NCBI GenBank assembly: GCA_964441145.1
Contig: CAYTUB010000007.1
Location: forward strand, 1 to 53,176
Source: SHLQ01 sp964441145
Lineage (GTDB): Bacteria; Actinomycetota; Acidimicrobiia; Acidimicrobiales; SHLQ01
DNA: 53,176 nt
Reading direction: 5' to 3'
The notes beneath the pieces were generated by a model. That model searched no databases. It saw nothing but the letters and a program-made list of their open reading frames with translations, and had not been told where the DNA came from. Made by a program: the position numbers and the translations under genes. This document shows positions 1 to 8,926 of the stretch, in pieces (position 1 is the stretch's first letter; every line of letters begins with the position of its first letter).

Positions 1-1382
1 TGGCTCATCTCGGTGAGACGCACACCCAAGTGATCGAGGTGCAGGCGGGCGACCTTTTCATCGAGTTGCTTGGGCAGCGTGATGACCTGCGGAGGTGGCC
101 CTGCGTACGCCTCAGCGTTTGCGTGAAGCTCGATCTGTGCAAGCACCTGGTTGGTGAAGCTGAATGACATCACGAAGCTGGGGTGGCCGGTTGCGTTTCC
201 GAGGTTCAACAAGCGTCCCTCGGAGAGCACGATGACCGAGTGCCCGTCTGGGAAGACGTATTCGTCGACCTGTGGCTTGATGTTCGTGCGTTGCACATCG
301 CTCATGCGGTCGAGGCCGGCCATGTCGATCTCGTTGTCGAAGTGACCAACGTTGCCAACGATTGCCTGGTGCTTCATGCGGGCCATGTGGTCGGCCATGA
401 TGATGTCTTTGTTGCCGGTCGTGGTTATGAAGAGGTCAGCGGTCTCCATGACGTCTTCCATGCGGACGACGTCGAAACCTTCCATTGCGGCCTGCAGCGC
501 GCAGATTGGGTCGACTTCGGTGACCATGACCTTGGCGCCTTGGCCCTTGAGTGAGGCTGCGCAGCCCTTTCCAACATCGCCGTAACCGCAGACGACGGCG
601 GTCTTGCCGCCCAACATGACGTCCGTGCCGCGGTTGATGCCGTCGACGAGGCTGTGTCGGATGCCGTAGAGGTTGTCGAACTTTGACTTGGTGACGGCGT
701 CGTTGACGTTGATGGCTGGGAACAGGAGGCTGCCGTCTTCTTGCATGTGGTAGAGGCGGTGGACGCCGGTGGTGGTCTCTTCGGAGACGCCACGGATTTC
801 GGGAGCGATCTTGGTCCAGAACTCCGGATCGGCTGCGGCGATCATGCGCAGCTGCTCCATGAATACGCCCTCTTCTTCAGACGCGTCCTCTGGCGTCTCT
901 GGAATGGCGCCAGCCTTTTCGAATTCGAGACCCTTGTGGACGAGCATGGTTGCATCGCCACCGTCATCGAGGATCAGGTTCGGGCCTTTGCCGTCAGGCC
1001 AATGGAAGAGCTGTTCGGTAGCCCACCAGTACTCCTCGAGCGTTTCGCCCTTCCACGCAAAGACGGGAACGCCAGCTGGATCGGACTCAGTACCGGTTGG
1101 CCCGACTGCCACGGCTGCTGCAGCGTGGTCTTGGGTGGAGAAGATGTTGCAGGTCACCCAACGCACATCGGCGCCGAGAGCGGTGAGCGTTTCGATCAGC
1201 ACGGCGGTTTGGATCGTCATATGAAGCGACCCGGCGATGCGAGCCCCTTTGAGGGGTTGGCTGTCGCCGTATTCGGCGCGAAGCGACATAAGGCCGGGCA
1301 TCTCGTGCTCGGCGAGTCGGATTTCGTTGCGGCCGAATTCGGCGAGAGACAGGTCGGCGACTTTGAAGTCCTGGTCAGACAT
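1..1382 (-). CDS. ahcY: S-adenosylhomocysteine hydrolase, 3' end beyond window
   Basis: Cytosolic NAD-dependent hydrolase that splits S-adenosylhomocysteine into adenosine and homocysteine, recycling the product of SAM-dependent methylation. The ATG at 1382 opens a protein beginning MSDQDFKVADLSLAEFG; it continues with LKGARIAGSLHMTIQTAVL and later ADVRWVTCNIFSTQDHAAAA, which are hallmark AhcY N-terminal strings. At the window edge the frame reads LPKQLDEKVARLHLDHLGV, close to the family C-terminus, so only about 20 residues should be missing. GGAG lies just upstream of the ATG. It is the last gene seen in the minus-strand block after manA, with 150 bp between them. The frame is open throughout. 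Confidence 0.95.
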   Translation of the reverse strand, partial: MSDQDFKVADLSLAEFGRNEIRLAEHEMPGLMSLRAEYGDSQPLKGARIAGSLHMTIQTAVLIETLTALGADVRWVTCNIFSTQDHAAAAVAVGPTGTESDPAGVPVFAWKGETLEEYWWATEQLFHWPDGKGPNLILDDGGDATMLVHKGLEFEKAGAIPETPEDASEEEGVFMEQLRMIAAADPEFWTKIAPEIRGVSEETTTGVHRLYHMQEDGSLLFPAINVNDAVTKSKFDNLYGIRHSLVDGINRGTDVMLGGKTAVVCGYGDVGKGCAASLKGQGAKVMVTEVDPICALQAAMEGFDVVRMEDVMETADLFITTTGNKDIIMADHMARMKHQAIVGNVGHFDNEIDMAGLDRMSDVQRTNIKPQVDEYVFPDGHSVIVLSEGRLLNLGNATGHPSFVMSFSFTNQVLAQIELHANAEAYAGPPPQVITLPKQLDEKVARLHLDHLGVRLTEMS

Positions 1383-1422
1383 GTTGGAGGCTCCTTGAAA
1401 GGTGTCCGCCGCCGATAATGGC

Positions 1423-1457
1423 ATGCGGATGGGGTGCTTTGGGGAATCACCCCGCAT
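1423..1457 (-). promoter_or_regulatory. Hairpin in the ahcY leader
   Basis: In the transcript direction ATGCGG pairs with CCGCAT and GGTG with CACC. A CCAT bulge lies on the 3' side and the loop is ATTCCCCAAAG. It sits in the 150-bp gap between manA and ahcY, about 40 nt before the ahcY start. No U-tract follows, so it is not a textbook terminator. It does not match the SAH or SAM riboswitch consensus as I remember them. It could be an attenuator, a processing site or a manA 3' structure. Confidence 0.35.
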
Positions 1458-1532
1458 GGCTGTGGCCCGCTGGCCTCTAAACGTCTGTTCAGCCGAATGT
1501 GAGTGTATCGCCAGCTTGCCCGGTGCGAGAAC

Positions 1533-2684
1533 CTAAGCGCCGACGGTTGCCAGCCACGCAAACCCGCCGTCGCCAGAGACCACTGCGGATTCGCCGATGT
1601 TCAACCAACAGGCCTCAGTCGCGGCGAGAGTCATTTCCTCGCTGGCTCCGTGGACCATGAGGGCGTCTCCCGTGCACAAGACAATGCATGGCCCTACCAC
1701 TTCGGGTTTGGTTTCCACATCGAGGCGCCGAAGTTCGAATTCTGGTGCTGGGGTCAGGTAACGGCCATCGGCACCTATCGAGACGAGTTCGGGCTCGAGC
1801 GCATCGGGAAGGACCACGTCGAGGAGGTTGACCACGTCGACGTGCTTTGGGGTCAGGCCTCCGCGCAGGACGTTGTCGCTGTTGGCCATGATTTCAATGC
1901 CCAACCCGCTCACGTAGGCGTGCATGTTTCCTGCGCCGAGGTAGAGGGCCTCACCCGGTTGCAGCGTGACGTAGTTGAGCAACGCAGCCACACCAATCCC
2001 TGGATCACCGGGATACTTCTGCGCGAGACGCGAAATCAGTTCGCACTCCCCTGCCCATTTCTCGCCGTCATAGGCGGCTGCCGCCTCGACGAGTTCGCGA
2101 ACCATGTCGTCTGGTGCGACATGTTGTTCATCGCTGCTCGCTGGTTTCAGCAAGCACTCGACTGCGCCCTTCGGCCCGCCCTCGGCAAGATCTGCGCGCA
2201 GCGCGACGACACCGAGGGCTTCGAAGAACTGGTCGCTTTCGACAGCCGGCCGGAACCCGACGAGGGCCTCGAAGGGCGTGAAGGCACAGATGAGCTCGGG
2301 CTTGTGGTTATCGTCTTTGAAGGAACGGTTGAACGCGGTTGGCTCGATTCCAGCGGCTTCTTCGGCGGCGAAACCGCGTCGGGCTTGTTCGATCGAGGGA
2401 TGCGCTTGAATGCTCAACGGGGATCCCGCTGCGAGCAGCTTTAGGAGAAAGGGCAGCTTCTCACCGAAACGGTCGACGATTTCCTGCCCGAGGTACTCCA
2501 AAGGATTTGCGTGGATGCAATCGAGAAGCGAGGTGCCGTCGTCGCACATCGTGGCAGTACCGGGATGCGCTCCGTACCAGATCTCGGCCTCTGGCTCGAC
2601 GCTTGGCTCTTCGCCGCGCAGGTCTGCGAGGAGCGTGTGCGATCCCCACGCATAGTTCTGAACTCCACCTGCTAAGCGCTGCAC
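1533..2684 (-). CDS. manA: Mannose-6-phosphate isomerase, class I
   Basis: Zinc enzyme interconverting fructose-6-phosphate and mannose-6-phosphate, the entry to GDP-mannose synthesis. The 383-residue product has the type I PMI signatures: QAHP at 93-96 (zinc ligands Gln and His), NHKPE at 126-130 (zinc-binding Glu), and further on GAGNMHAY followed by EIMANSDNVLRGGLTPKHVD. The start is GTG at 2684 (GTG CAG CGC), only 3 bases after the TGA of the upstream Trm112-like gene, so the two are probably translated from one message. Length is normal for the family. With manB upstream on the same strand it forms a mannose-phosphate pathway unit. Confidence 0.95.
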   Translation of the reverse strand: MQRLAGGVQNYAWGSHTLLADLRGEEPSVEPEAEIWYGAHPGTATMCDDGTSLLDCIHANPLEYLGQEIVDRFGEKLPFLLKLLAAGSPLSIQAHPSIEQARRGFAAEEAAGIEPTAFNRSFKDDNHKPELICAFTPFEALVGFRPAVESDQFFEALGVVALRADLAEGGPKGAVECLLKPASSDEQHVAPDDMVRELVEAAAAYDGEKWAGECELISRLAQKYPGDPGIGVAALLNYVTLQPGEALYLGAGNMHAYVSGLGIEIMANSDNVLRGGLTPKHVDVVNLLDVVLPDALEPELVSIGADGRYLTPAPEFELRRLDVETKPEVVGPCIVLCTGDALMVHGASEEMTLAATEACWLNIGESAVVSGDGGFAWLATVGA

Positions 2685-2687
2685 AGG

Positions 2688-2924
2688 TCAGTCGGCGAAG
2701 GTTGCGGTGAGGCCCTCGGCCTCGACCTTGGCCATCAGGCGTTGGTGCTCGGCATCATCGAGGGTCTCCGCCTTGTCGATCAACATCACCGGGATGTCGT
2801 TGGTGATCGAGTACCGCAGCTTCAATCGCGGGTTGTAGAGCGAGTCTTCGCTTTCGAAGTAGTACAACGACCCCTTGTCCTTCGGACAAGCAAGAATCTC
2901 AAGCAGCTGTGGCGCTAACGACAT
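2688..2924 (-). CDS. Trm112-like small protein
   Basis: A 78-residue protein of the Trm112/UPF0434 family. ATG at 2924 (MSLAPQLLEILACPKDKG) is chosen because the family begins right at this LLEILACP segment; longer readings add an unrelated N-terminus. The C-terminal half reads LKLRYSITNDIPVMLIDKAETLD, the family's usual ending. Only the first cysteine of the usual two CxxC-like pairs is kept (LACPKDKG), and the second pair is replaced by YNPRLKL, so a zinc site is doubtful. Bacterial members are small and of unclear function; some may activate methyltransferases as eukaryotic Trm112 does. A neighbour of manA/manB is typical in actinobacteria. Confidence 0.8.
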   Translation of the reverse strand: MSLAPQLLEILACPKDKGSLYYFESEDSLYNPRLKLRYSITNDIPVMLIDKAETLDDAEHQRLMAKVEAEGLTATFAD

Positions 2925-2974
2925 GTTCGCATCGTACCCAAGCCCGGCGGGTCTGACCCCAACCCCGCCCAAGC

Positions 2975-3214
2975 ATTCTTCGAAGGATGCGGACCACCTG
3001 ACGGTCCGGAAGCTTCGAAGATTTCAAGGTGGTGTTCTTCGAAGGATGCGGACCACCTGACGGNNNNNNNNNNNNNNNNNNNNNNNNNNNNNNNNNNNNN
3101 NNNNNNNNNNNNNNNNNNNNNNNNNNNNNNNNNNNNNNNNNNNNNNNNNNNNNNNNNNNNNNNTGGTGTTCTTCGAAGGATGCGGACCACCTGACGGTCC
3201 GGAAGCTTCGAAGA
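2975..3214 (-). repeat. 59-bp tandem hairpin repeat array
   Basis: The element TTCTTCGAAGGATGCGGACC starts at 2976, 3035 and 3169; the first two copies are exactly 59 bp apart. A complete copy has outer arms TCTTCGAAG (2977-2985) and CTTCGAAGA (3013-3021), which are perfect reverse complements, and an inner stem CGGACC/GGTCCG around a 7-nt loop. The second copy runs into the assembly gap and the third resumes after it (arms 3170-3178 and 3206-3214). Because 59 is not a multiple of 3, this is not a coding repeat. It lies between manB and the Trm112-like gene, both on the minus strand, so it would be transcribed. The real copy number is unknown. Confidence 0.85.
3064..3163. other. Assembly gap of 100 N
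   Basis: A run of exactly 100 Ns, the usual placeholder for a gap of unknown size. It falls inside the 59-bp tandem repeat, so collapse or breakage of the assembly at the repeat is the likely cause. Downstream coordinates may not reflect the true spacing. Confidence 0.99.
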
Positions 3215-3223
3215 TTTCCAAGA

Positions 3224-4561
3224 TCAGAAGTTCGACCTGACCTCGGCTACGCGGGCGGCGACGGCATCTGCGTCGGCGGCTTCGAGGTTGAGACGCAAGA
3301 GTGGCTCGGTGTTGGAGGGCCGAAGGTTGAACCACCAGTCGCCCATGTCGACGGTGAGTCCGTCGAAACGGTCTTGTTCGGCGCCTTCGTAGGCGGCAGC
3401 GACCTTGTCGATCGTTGCGGCGGTGTCCTCGACTGTTGTGTTGATCTCGCCGGAGGCGACGTAACGACGCAGCGGCGCAACCAGTTCATGCAGCGGCTTG
3501 CCAGCCGTACACATTGCCTGAAGGATGACCACCGCTGCGATCAGCCCTGAGTCGGCTCGCCAGTTGTCACGGAAGTAGTAGTGACCGGAGTGTTCGCCGC
3601 CAAAGGCAGCGCCGGTCTCGGCCATGACGGCTTTGATGAAGCTGTGCCCGACTCGGGTGCGCACCGGCGTTCCACCGTTCTCGGTGACGAGCTCGGGAAC
3701 GACCTTTGAGCAAATCAGGTTGTGCAGGATCGTGGCGCCGGGCTCGGCTGCGAGCACACGCTCGGCAACGAGCGCGGTCGTCAACGAACCGGACACGCCT
3801 TCGGCATTCGCATCGACGAGAAAGACGCGATCGGCATCACCGTCGAAGGCCAGGCCGATGTCGGCCCCGACTTCGAGCACACGCGCCTTGAGATCGACCA
3901 GGTTCTCTTCGTTGAGCGGGTCGGCCGGATGGTTCGGGAAGGTGCCATCGAGTTCCGGGTACATGATTTCCAGATCGAAGGGCAGCTGATCAAAGACCGC
4001 TGGCACAACGAGTCCACCCATGCCATTCGCTGTGTCGGCGACAACTTTCAATGGGGTCATTGCGGCGACGTCGATGAACGACAACACGTGGGTCGCGAAG
4101 CCTTCGAGTAGCTCGGCGGTACGCGAGGTCCCAGGTTCGGCAACGGGTTCGAGCAGCGTCCGCGACATCTTTTTGATCGCGTCGAGGCCGGTATCGCCCC
4201 CGAGTGGGGCCGCTCCGCGTCGACACATCTTGATGCCGTTGTATCCCGCCGGATTGTGTGACGCGGTGAACACGGCTCCAGGCAGATCCATCGAGCCCGA
4301 GGCGAAGTACATCATGTCGGTCGACGCGAGTCCCATGTCGACCACATCGACACCTTGGCTCATTGCGCCTTCGGCAAAGGCGGCAGAAAATTCGGGGCCG
4401 GTCGGCCGCATGTCGTGACCGAGGACGATTTCTGTCGCTCCCTCGGAATCAGCAACAAAGCGGGCGAAGGCCGCGCCGATCTGTCGACTCAAGGTCGCGT
4501 CGAGTTGCTCTGGTGCTAGCCCGCGGACGTCGTATGCCTTAAAAATTGCATCGATGCTCAT
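3224..4561 (-). CDS. manB: Phosphomannomutase / phosphoglucomutase
   Basis: Cytosolic alpha-D-phosphohexomutase converting mannose-6-phosphate to mannose-1-phosphate (often also the glucose pair), supplying GDP-mannose. The 445-residue product has all four family landmarks in order: the phosphoserine loop TASHNPAGYNG with Ser101, the metal loop DGDADR at 240-245, the sugar-binding loop GEHSG at 322-326, and the phosphate-binding RPSNTEP near residue 415. ATG at 4561 gives MSIDAIFKAYDVRG, the standard N-terminus. It follows the GtrA-GT2 gene by 17 bp on the same strand. Downstream lies the hairpin repeat array, then the Trm112-like gene and manA. Confidence 0.95.
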   Translation of the reverse strand: MSIDAIFKAYDVRGLAPEQLDATLSRQIGAAFARFVADSEGATEIVLGHDMRPTGPEFSAAFAEGAMSQGVDVVDMGLASTDMMYFASGSMDLPGAVFTASHNPAGYNGIKMCRRGAAPLGGDTGLDAIKKMSRTLLEPVAEPGTSRTAELLEGFATHVLSFIDVAAMTPLKVVADTANGMGGLVVPAVFDQLPFDLEIMYPELDGTFPNHPADPLNEENLVDLKARVLEVGADIGLAFDGDADRVFLVDANAEGVSGSLTTALVAERVLAAEPGATILHNLICSKVVPELVTENGGTPVRTRVGHSFIKAVMAETGAAFGGEHSGHYYFRDNWRADSGLIAAVVILQAMCTAGKPLHELVAPLRRYVASGEINTTVEDTAATIDKVAAAYEGAEQDRFDGLTVDMGDWWFNLRPSNTEPLLRLNLEAADADAVAARVAEVRSNF

Positions 4562-4578
4562 GAAGCCCTTTCGGAGGT

Positions 4579-5772
4579 TTACTTCTGGTGTTGAGAAGCC
4601 GGCGAATCAATCGAGACCGGAGCCGGAAGTTCAGCCAAGGCCGCCGGATCGGTATACACGCCGCGAGCGGACCAACGGCGGATTCGACCGATATCGGTGA
4701 GCAGTTGCATCGTGTCACGCACCAGGTTCACCGTCGAGCTATCGGTTTCTGCGACCGTCATCGGGATCTCCTTGAGCGTCAGTCTCCAACGCTCGATGAG
4801 ATGGAAGATTTCGATGTCGAACGAGAAGCCGTTCAGCTGCGTTTTGGCGAACACCAACTCCGCAACATCGCCCCGGAATCCTTTGCAACCGGCCTGGGTA
4901 TCGCGGTATTGGCCGAGGAGCAGCACGTGGGTTGCCAAATTGACCATTCGCCCGCCGACATCGCGAATCAAACCTGCGCTGGTTTGGGTCATCAGGCGTG
5001 AGTCTCGACGTGAGCCAACGACGACATCCCAGCCCTGCTCGAGCTCGCCCATGATCCGGATAGCCTCGTCCGGGCCATAGGCCAGGTCGGCGTCGAGAAA
5101 CACTCGGCTGCGACCATTTGCGGTACGCATTCCGTGGCGTACCGCTCCACCTTTGCCGAGATTTTCCGGAAGTAATTCGCCTCGCGCAAGACCGGTGGCA
5201 GCAGCGGCTTCTGCGGTGCCATCACCCGATCCATCGTCTACCACGACGATCTCGAAGTCAGCGGGGTCAACGAACATTTTGAGATGGTCGTACAGCGTCT
5301 GCACGGTGCCTGCAATGCGCTCGGACTCACGATAAGCCGGAACCACGACCGACAACCGCAATGGATATTCGGGCGCTGGCCGAGCGGCTGGGAGCCGTTG
5401 TTCGTCTCGTACCACCTGAAAGAGGAACCAGCGGTTCGAGATGGCCCGCACACTCGCCGCGGCGGCAATTGCGACGAGTTTGGCGACCCAGCCTTGGGTA
5501 TCGGAGACAAAGAGCACGAAGAGGTCCACCAGGCCGGCGATCGTGATCGATGACATGAACGCTATGGGTCGGTGAATCCAGCGAAGGTTCGGGTCATTGC
5601 GAAGGGTGATTTGGCGGTGAGCTGACACACCGAACACCGCGGCCAAAGAAAGCGCAGCGATATCGCTGGCCCACCATTGAAAGCCCAGTTCCCGAAAGCC
5701 CAGGTACACCGAGAAGTCGATCAGCGTGGCGAGCGCGGCTACCGCCAAGAAGAAGCGGAACCGCGGGGTCAC
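4579..5772 (-). CDS. GtrA-GT2 fusion: membrane polyprenyl-phosphate glycosyltransferase
   Basis: 397 residues. The first ~120 hold four hydrophobic segments with GtrA-like features (ATLIDFSVYLGFRELG, then RAISNRWFLF). Residues ~138-370 are a GT2 domain of the dolichyl-phosphate glucose/mannose synthase type: LSVVVPAYRESERIAG, EIVVVDDGSGDGT, then LDADLAYGPDEAIRIM with the metal-binding DAD and DTQAGCKGFRGDVAEL. By family it should load a sugar onto a polyprenyl phosphate for use on the outer face of the membrane. The usual fused order is GT2 then GtrA; here GtrA comes first. It overlaps the upstream membrane protein by 4 bases (ATGA), implying coupled translation. Confidence 0.8.
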   Translation of the reverse strand: MTPRFRFFLAVAALATLIDFSVYLGFRELGFQWWASDIAALSLAAVFGVSAHRQITLRNDPNLRWIHRPIAFMSSITIAGLVDLFVLFVSDTQGWVAKLVAIAAAASVRAISNRWFLFQVVRDEQRLPAARPAPEYPLRLSVVVPAYRESERIAGTVQTLYDHLKMFVDPADFEIVVVDDGSGDGTAEAAAATGLARGELLPENLGKGGAVRHGMRTANGRSRVFLDADLAYGPDEAIRIMGELEQGWDVVVGSRRDSRLMTQTSAGLIRDVGGRMVNLATHVLLLGQYRDTQAGCKGFRGDVAELVFAKTQLNGFSFDIEIFHLIERWRLTLKEIPMTVAETDSSTVNLVRDTMQLLTDIGRIRRWSARGVYTDPAALAELPAPVSIDSPASQHQK

Positions 5773-8700
5773 GCCGCTACAGCTCGTTCACCGTCGAGGA
5801 ACTGGGGAAGCCGGTTCCGGCCTACGGCTATGAGCAACACAGCTCCGGCAAGCGTCAGGGCGATCGCGGTCCAGTCGGTGGCGTTTCTGGCGAAGCGAAG
5901 TTCGACATCCGTGTCGGTTGGTACGACGACCATGAAGTTCGGCGCCACTCGGAACGGCCCTTCAGCGCCATCGGCCTTCCAGTTTGGGAAGAATGAGGAG
6001 CGGACAAGAACCGGGGTGCCGATCTGGTCGACCGAGAAGCTGATCAGATCGGTATCGGTCTGCACATTGCTCACCGTGACCTCTTCGGCCACGTCAACCT
6101 CGGGGAGCAGACTTGCTAGGACGGCTTCGCCTTCGCCGATCGAACCGGCGAGTGTCGTACCTTCGGCCTCGTATCGCTCCACAATGTCGCGATCGACTCG
6201 TGGCCACTCTGCTGGACCACTCGATGCTGGGCGAACGGCCGAGTCGGCGGTGAACCATTCGACTCCTACGTCGAGCCACTCATCTTGATGGTCCCGCACC
6301 CCGTCGATCACCACAGGGGCGACGTCGAGGGGTTCGATGAGCAGAGACTGGGTTTCAAAGACCACCCACGGCTCCGCCGATGCCACTTCGCGCAGTTCTG
6401 GGTGAAGCCGTGCCGCCCCAACCGCCTCTGGAGAGAAGGCCATGTAGTACCGAACGCCGAGCTCCTGGAGCCGTTCGACGCCACGATCGATGTCGAAGTC
6501 TTGGTATGGCAAGTTCCGCATGGCTCGGGAAGGGCCGCCAAAGGAGCCGGAGTCACCGATCTGTTGAGCTGGAGCCGAAAGGTCGCTCTGCAAGAGGAAG
6601 TGGTAAGGCACGCTCGGGGTGGCCTCGAAGAACAAGCCTTCCTGAGAACTAATGCAGCCATCGGTCCACAAGGGCAACAACATCATCGCCATCGTGGTTC
6701 CGTAGCGGTTGAGTTCGGGGGCGAATTCCCACAACGCACGCCCACAGCCGACCTCTTCGCCAACGCCTTGCATGGTGCGCTGGACGAAGTTGTATTCATC
6801 CCAGCCACCCTGGCCAACGTTGCCTTGGGCGCTCAGGTTGGCTTGCTTGCCCTGCAAGCCCGAGAAGTTCCAGCTTGCCCAACCGTTGATGAAACTCTGG
6901 TCTTGAGACACGATCTCTTGCCCAAAGGCACCCCACGCAAGGCCCTCTTCTTGTTGCTCGATACCGCCAAGCGATTGCAGCGAGAGACCCAGCAGCACCA
7001 GCACGCCTGCGGTCGCCACAATTGCGCCACCGGCATAGGCAGCCGAAGCATTGGCCGGTCGAAGCATGAACTTTGGTGCCTCGTCACCGGTGGGCTCACC
7101 ATCGGGACCAGCCACGGGGATACCTGCGAGTTGTTTGATGCTCGTTTGCACGATGGGCCAGGCCAAAGTCACGACGATCACACCAACGGAGAGAGCAAAG
7201 ATGAGCGCCCAGAACGCAAGTTCTGCGCCGGCGAGCTCCCCAGAGAACACATCGCGGGCGGGCGATGCCAACAGCAATCCAAGTGAGGTCAACGCACCAG
7301 CGACCAGGGCGACCGGAACGGCTCGACTCATGCCCACGGCGACCGACGTTCCAATCGATGCGACGAGCATCGTGATGGCGAGCACTCGCAGTGCGTACCC
7401 GCCAGCGCCCGTGGCGTAGTCGAAAAAAGCCGTTGGCTCAGGCCAGACGGTCGACATGCGGATGCTGCTGGGCAGCAACACGATCGCGGAACTTATGCCG
7501 ATGGCAACACGCATTACTGCGTTGACCTTGACCAACTCGCGAATCACCAGGCCGACGCCCACGGCGGCGAGCAGCGTGACCGACAGGTAGTAGAAGGGCA
7601 GAATTCGTGCATTCCAGAGGCGACCATCGGGGAAGTACACAAACCCGAAGGCCATGATTGCGCCGGTGCAAAAGAGGATGCCGCCAAGTTCGACGCGCCG
7701 CACGATCGAGAGCACGAGGCCAACGGCCGCCAGTGTCAGCAGAACTGGCAGCGGAGGGAAGTCGCTCAGGGTGTCGGCCGGGTTCAGGATCGAGCGGGTG
7801 ACGAGTGGCGAGTGAATGATCTCGATGCGCTCCCAACCCATGTCGTTGAGAAAGCTGGTGCGCAAGAAGAAAGGCAGGACCCAAAAGGCCGAGAGCAACG
7901 CAGAGAGGAGTCCGGCGACGCTGATCCATTGCACCGCACGGAATCGCCCGGAGAGCACGCGAAAGACCATGACGACGAGCGTTGCGGCGAGAAGGAAGAA
8001 CGCTGGCAACAGGTGACTGAGGCCGGTCAGCGCAATGAAGATGCCTGCCCATGCTCGGTATTGGCCGGTTCGAGTGCCGCGGATGACCAGACCGAGCGCC
8101 ACCATCGACAGGGTCAGGGAAATAGAGTTCGCGAACTCGCCGGCGAGCGTGGATGCGATATTTCCTCCGTAGATGTTGAACGAACGGTCGAAGGCAAACG
8201 CAAGACTGCCGACAGCGAGCACTGCGGGGCCAGGAAACCGCAGTCCGGAGAAATGCCCGAGTGCCCACGCGCCAACGGGGAACAGCACAACGCCGCTGAC
8301 CGCGATCAATTTGAAGGCCACGTTGTACGGCATGCTGATAACGAGCGGTGCAGCGATGATGCCGGCGATCGCTAACTTTCGGGAAAGGTCCTTTCGCCCT
8401 CGTTCTCTCAGAACTAGCGATCCGCCGAATATGGCCAACAAGACCAAGGCGGCAACGAGCGGCTGAAGTCCGACGTCGAGGACAACGATCGCGAGCGCTG
8501 GTACGACCATGTAGAAGTGGAACGCGGGAAAGCCGCCGTACCAGTCGGGTGTCCAGCCACTGAGACGGAAGCGAGGCAGAAGCTCATCGCGCAGAAACGC
8601 TGGCCCCCAGACGTGCGCTCCCATGTCGCCACCGGTGGGCGTGGTGTCGGAGAAGATCAACTCGGGTTGCAGCTGCCAAAAGACAAATGCTGCGCTTAGA

Positions 8701-8876
8701 GCGACGACCGAAGCAGTGACCACCCGCTCGAAACCATCGGGTGTTTGGTGACTATCGATTGGGTCTGGGTCCGGCGGCGGAGGCTGCTGCGAGCTTCCAA
8801 TCTCGTCGATCACGTTGATCTCGTCGATTTCGGTCGGCTCACGCATTGAATCCTCGGGCGGAGCAATAACTGACAT
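5769..8876 (-). CDS. Large multi-pass membrane protein, PTPS_related type, putative GT-C glycosyltransferase
   Basis: 1035 residues. After a Pro-rich cytoplasmic tail (residues 1-50) there are many hydrophobic segments through about residue 640, then a ~330-residue presumably extracytoplasmic domain and a last membrane segment near the C-terminus. The stretch at 82-122 (GGDMGAHVWGPAFLRDELLP, then GWTPDWYGGFPAFHFYMVVP) is the signature of the so-called 6-pyruvoyl-tetrahydropterin-synthase-related domain, which despite its name is a membrane protein family resembling GT-C glycosyltransferases. The conserved acidic residue in GGDMGAH would be the catalytic candidate. A polyprenyl-phosphate sugar donor made by the overlapping downstream GtrA-GT2 is a reasonable inference. 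Acceptor unknown. Confidence 0.7.
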   Translation of the reverse strand: MSVIAPPEDSMREPTEIDEINVIDEIGSSQQPPPPDPDPIDSHQTPDGFERVVTASVVALSAAFVFWQLQPELIFSDTTPTGGDMGAHVWGPAFLRDELLPRFRLSGWTPDWYGGFPAFHFYMVVPALAIVVLDVGLQPLVAALVLLAIFGGSLVLRERGRKDLSRKLAIAGIIAAPLVISMPYNVAFKLIAVSGVVLFPVGAWALGHFSGLRFPGPAVLAVGSLAFAFDRSFNIYGGNIASTLAGEFANSISLTLSMVALGLVIRGTRTGQYRAWAGIFIALTGLSHLLPAFFLLAATLVVMVFRVLSGRFRAVQWISVAGLLSALLSAFWVLPFFLRTSFLNDMGWERIEIIHSPLVTRSILNPADTLSDFPPLPVLLTLAAVGLVLSIVRRVELGGILFCTGAIMAFGFVYFPDGRLWNARILPFYYLSVTLLAAVGVGLVIRELVKVNAVMRVAIGISSAIVLLPSSIRMSTVWPEPTAFFDYATGAGGYALRVLAITMLVASIGTSVAVGMSRAVPVALVAGALTSLGLLLASPARDVFSGELAGAELAFWALIFALSVGVIVVTLAWPIVQTSIKQLAGIPVAGPDGEPTGDEAPKFMLRPANASAAYAGGAIVATAGVLVLLGLSLQSLGGIEQQEEGLAWGAFGQEIVSQDQSFINGWASWNFSGLQGKQANLSAQGNVGQGGWDEYNFVQRTMQGVGEEVGCGRALWEFAPELNRYGTTMAMMLLPLWTDGCISSQEGLFFEATPSVPYHFLLQSDLSAPAQQIGDSGSFGGPSRAMRNLPYQDFDIDRGVERLQELGVRYYMAFSPEAVGAARLHPELREVASAEPWVVFETQSLLIEPLDVAPVVIDGVRDHQDEWLDVGVEWFTADSAVRPASSGPAEWPRVDRDIVERYEAEGTTLAGSIGEGEAVLASLLPEVDVAEEVTVSNVQTDTDLISFSVDQIGTPVLVRSSFFPNWKADGAEGPFRVAPNFMVVVPTDTDVELRFARNATDWTAIALTLAGAVLLIAVGRNRLPQFLDGERAVAA

Positions 8877-8926
8877 TGCGTCAGTCTCCCATCTTCAGAG
8901 GGTCGAGTGGGGTTCAGTAGGGTGGT

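Noticed and set aside
1383..1532. SAH or SAM riboswitch before ahcY
   Set aside because: The strong hairpin is real, but the conserved core sequences of those riboswitches as I know them are not present.
2975..3214. CRISPR array or repeat protein
   Set aside because: Units are directly tandem at 59 bp with no variable spacers, and 59 is not a multiple of 3. No cas genes are in the window.
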